NCBI GenBank assembly: GCA_025352865.1
Contig: JANXSB010000585.1
Span: 1-5,610, forward strand
Direction: 5' to 3'
Length of the DNA stretch: 5,610 nt
Source: Chthoniobacter sp.
GTDB taxonomy: Bacteria; Verrucomicrobiota; Verrucomicrobiia; Chthoniobacterales; Chthoniobacteraceae
In this document: positions 5,528-5,610 of the stretch, piece by piece
How the letters are laid out: each line of letters starts with the position of its first letter
Numbering within the stretch: position 1 is the first letter of the stretch
Made by a program: the position numbers and the translations under genes
The notes under the pieces: model-generated
Database searches by the model: none
Seen by the model: only the letters and a program-made list of their open reading frames with translations
Told to the model about the DNA's origin: nothing

Positions 5528-5610
5528 ATGGATGAGAGTAAAAATACCTACTCGCTGATTCCTTTCCCTGACCGTGCGCTTGCGAACGCGGTAGTAGGTG
5601 GGCGGATTGT
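5528..5610 (+). CDS. Possible start of a further gene, cut by the window edge
   Basis: From ATG 5528 the frame is open for 27 codons to the window edge and reads MDESKNTYSLIPFPDRALAN, continuing AVVGGRI. It begins 25 bases after the DUF2971 stop on the same strand, so the two could be co-transcribed. No good Shine-Dalgarno sequence is present, and the visible part is too short to assign to a family. The other ATGs nearby (5503 and 5532) stop within about 10 codons, which favours this frame. Confidence 0.45.
   Translation, partial: MDESKNTYSLIPFPDRALANAVVGGRI

Overview
This 5.6 kb window is from a fairly GC-rich bacterial chromosome. It joins an ordinary chromosomal part (left) to the start of an integrated mobile element (right), with a tRNA-Gly gene at the junction. 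No gene fixes the taxon. The phytanoyl-CoA dioxygenase family protein, the polyprenyl sugar transferase and the weak Shine-Dalgarno sequences would suit a Gram-negative environmental lineage such as Verrucomicrobiota, but that is a guess.

Left part (1-2578). A large membrane-bound sugar transferase of the WcaJ/EPS family is on the minus strand. It starts at 1318 and runs off the left edge, lacking only its extreme C-terminus. A 253-base divergent intergenic region with two direct repeats and a small palindrome separates it from a plus-strand Fe(II)/2-oxoglutarate dioxygenase of the phytanoyl-CoA dioxygenase family (1572-2492). A plausible promoter then leads into tRNA-Gly(GCC) at 2579-2651.

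Element part (from about 2605 rightward). Immediately 3' of the tRNA and pointing towards it is a minus-strand cluster: an HTH-like protein (start 4472), a small excisionase-like winged-helix protein (3894-4085) and a tyrosine recombinase (2590-3897). The last two overlap by 4 bases. The integrase reading frame does not stop before the tRNA: its last 20 residues and stop codon lie on the antisense strand of the tRNA gene. This is the arrangement expected when an element has integrated at the 3' end of a tRNA gene. A perfect 18-bp palindrome sits 6 bases beyond the tRNA.

Right part (4473-5610). After 361 bases without a gene comes a plus-strand DUF2971-family protein (4834-5502), visibly richer in A+T than the left part and probably cargo of the element. 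A further plus-strand frame opens at 5528 and runs off the right edge. The second attachment site is not visible, so the element's length and remaining cargo are unknown.

I saw no CRISPR array, transposase, rRNA or complete known defence system. The most unusual features are the integrase/tRNA overlap with its palindrome, and a possible RNA pairing between the leader of the HTH gene and the ribosome binding site of the excisionase gene.
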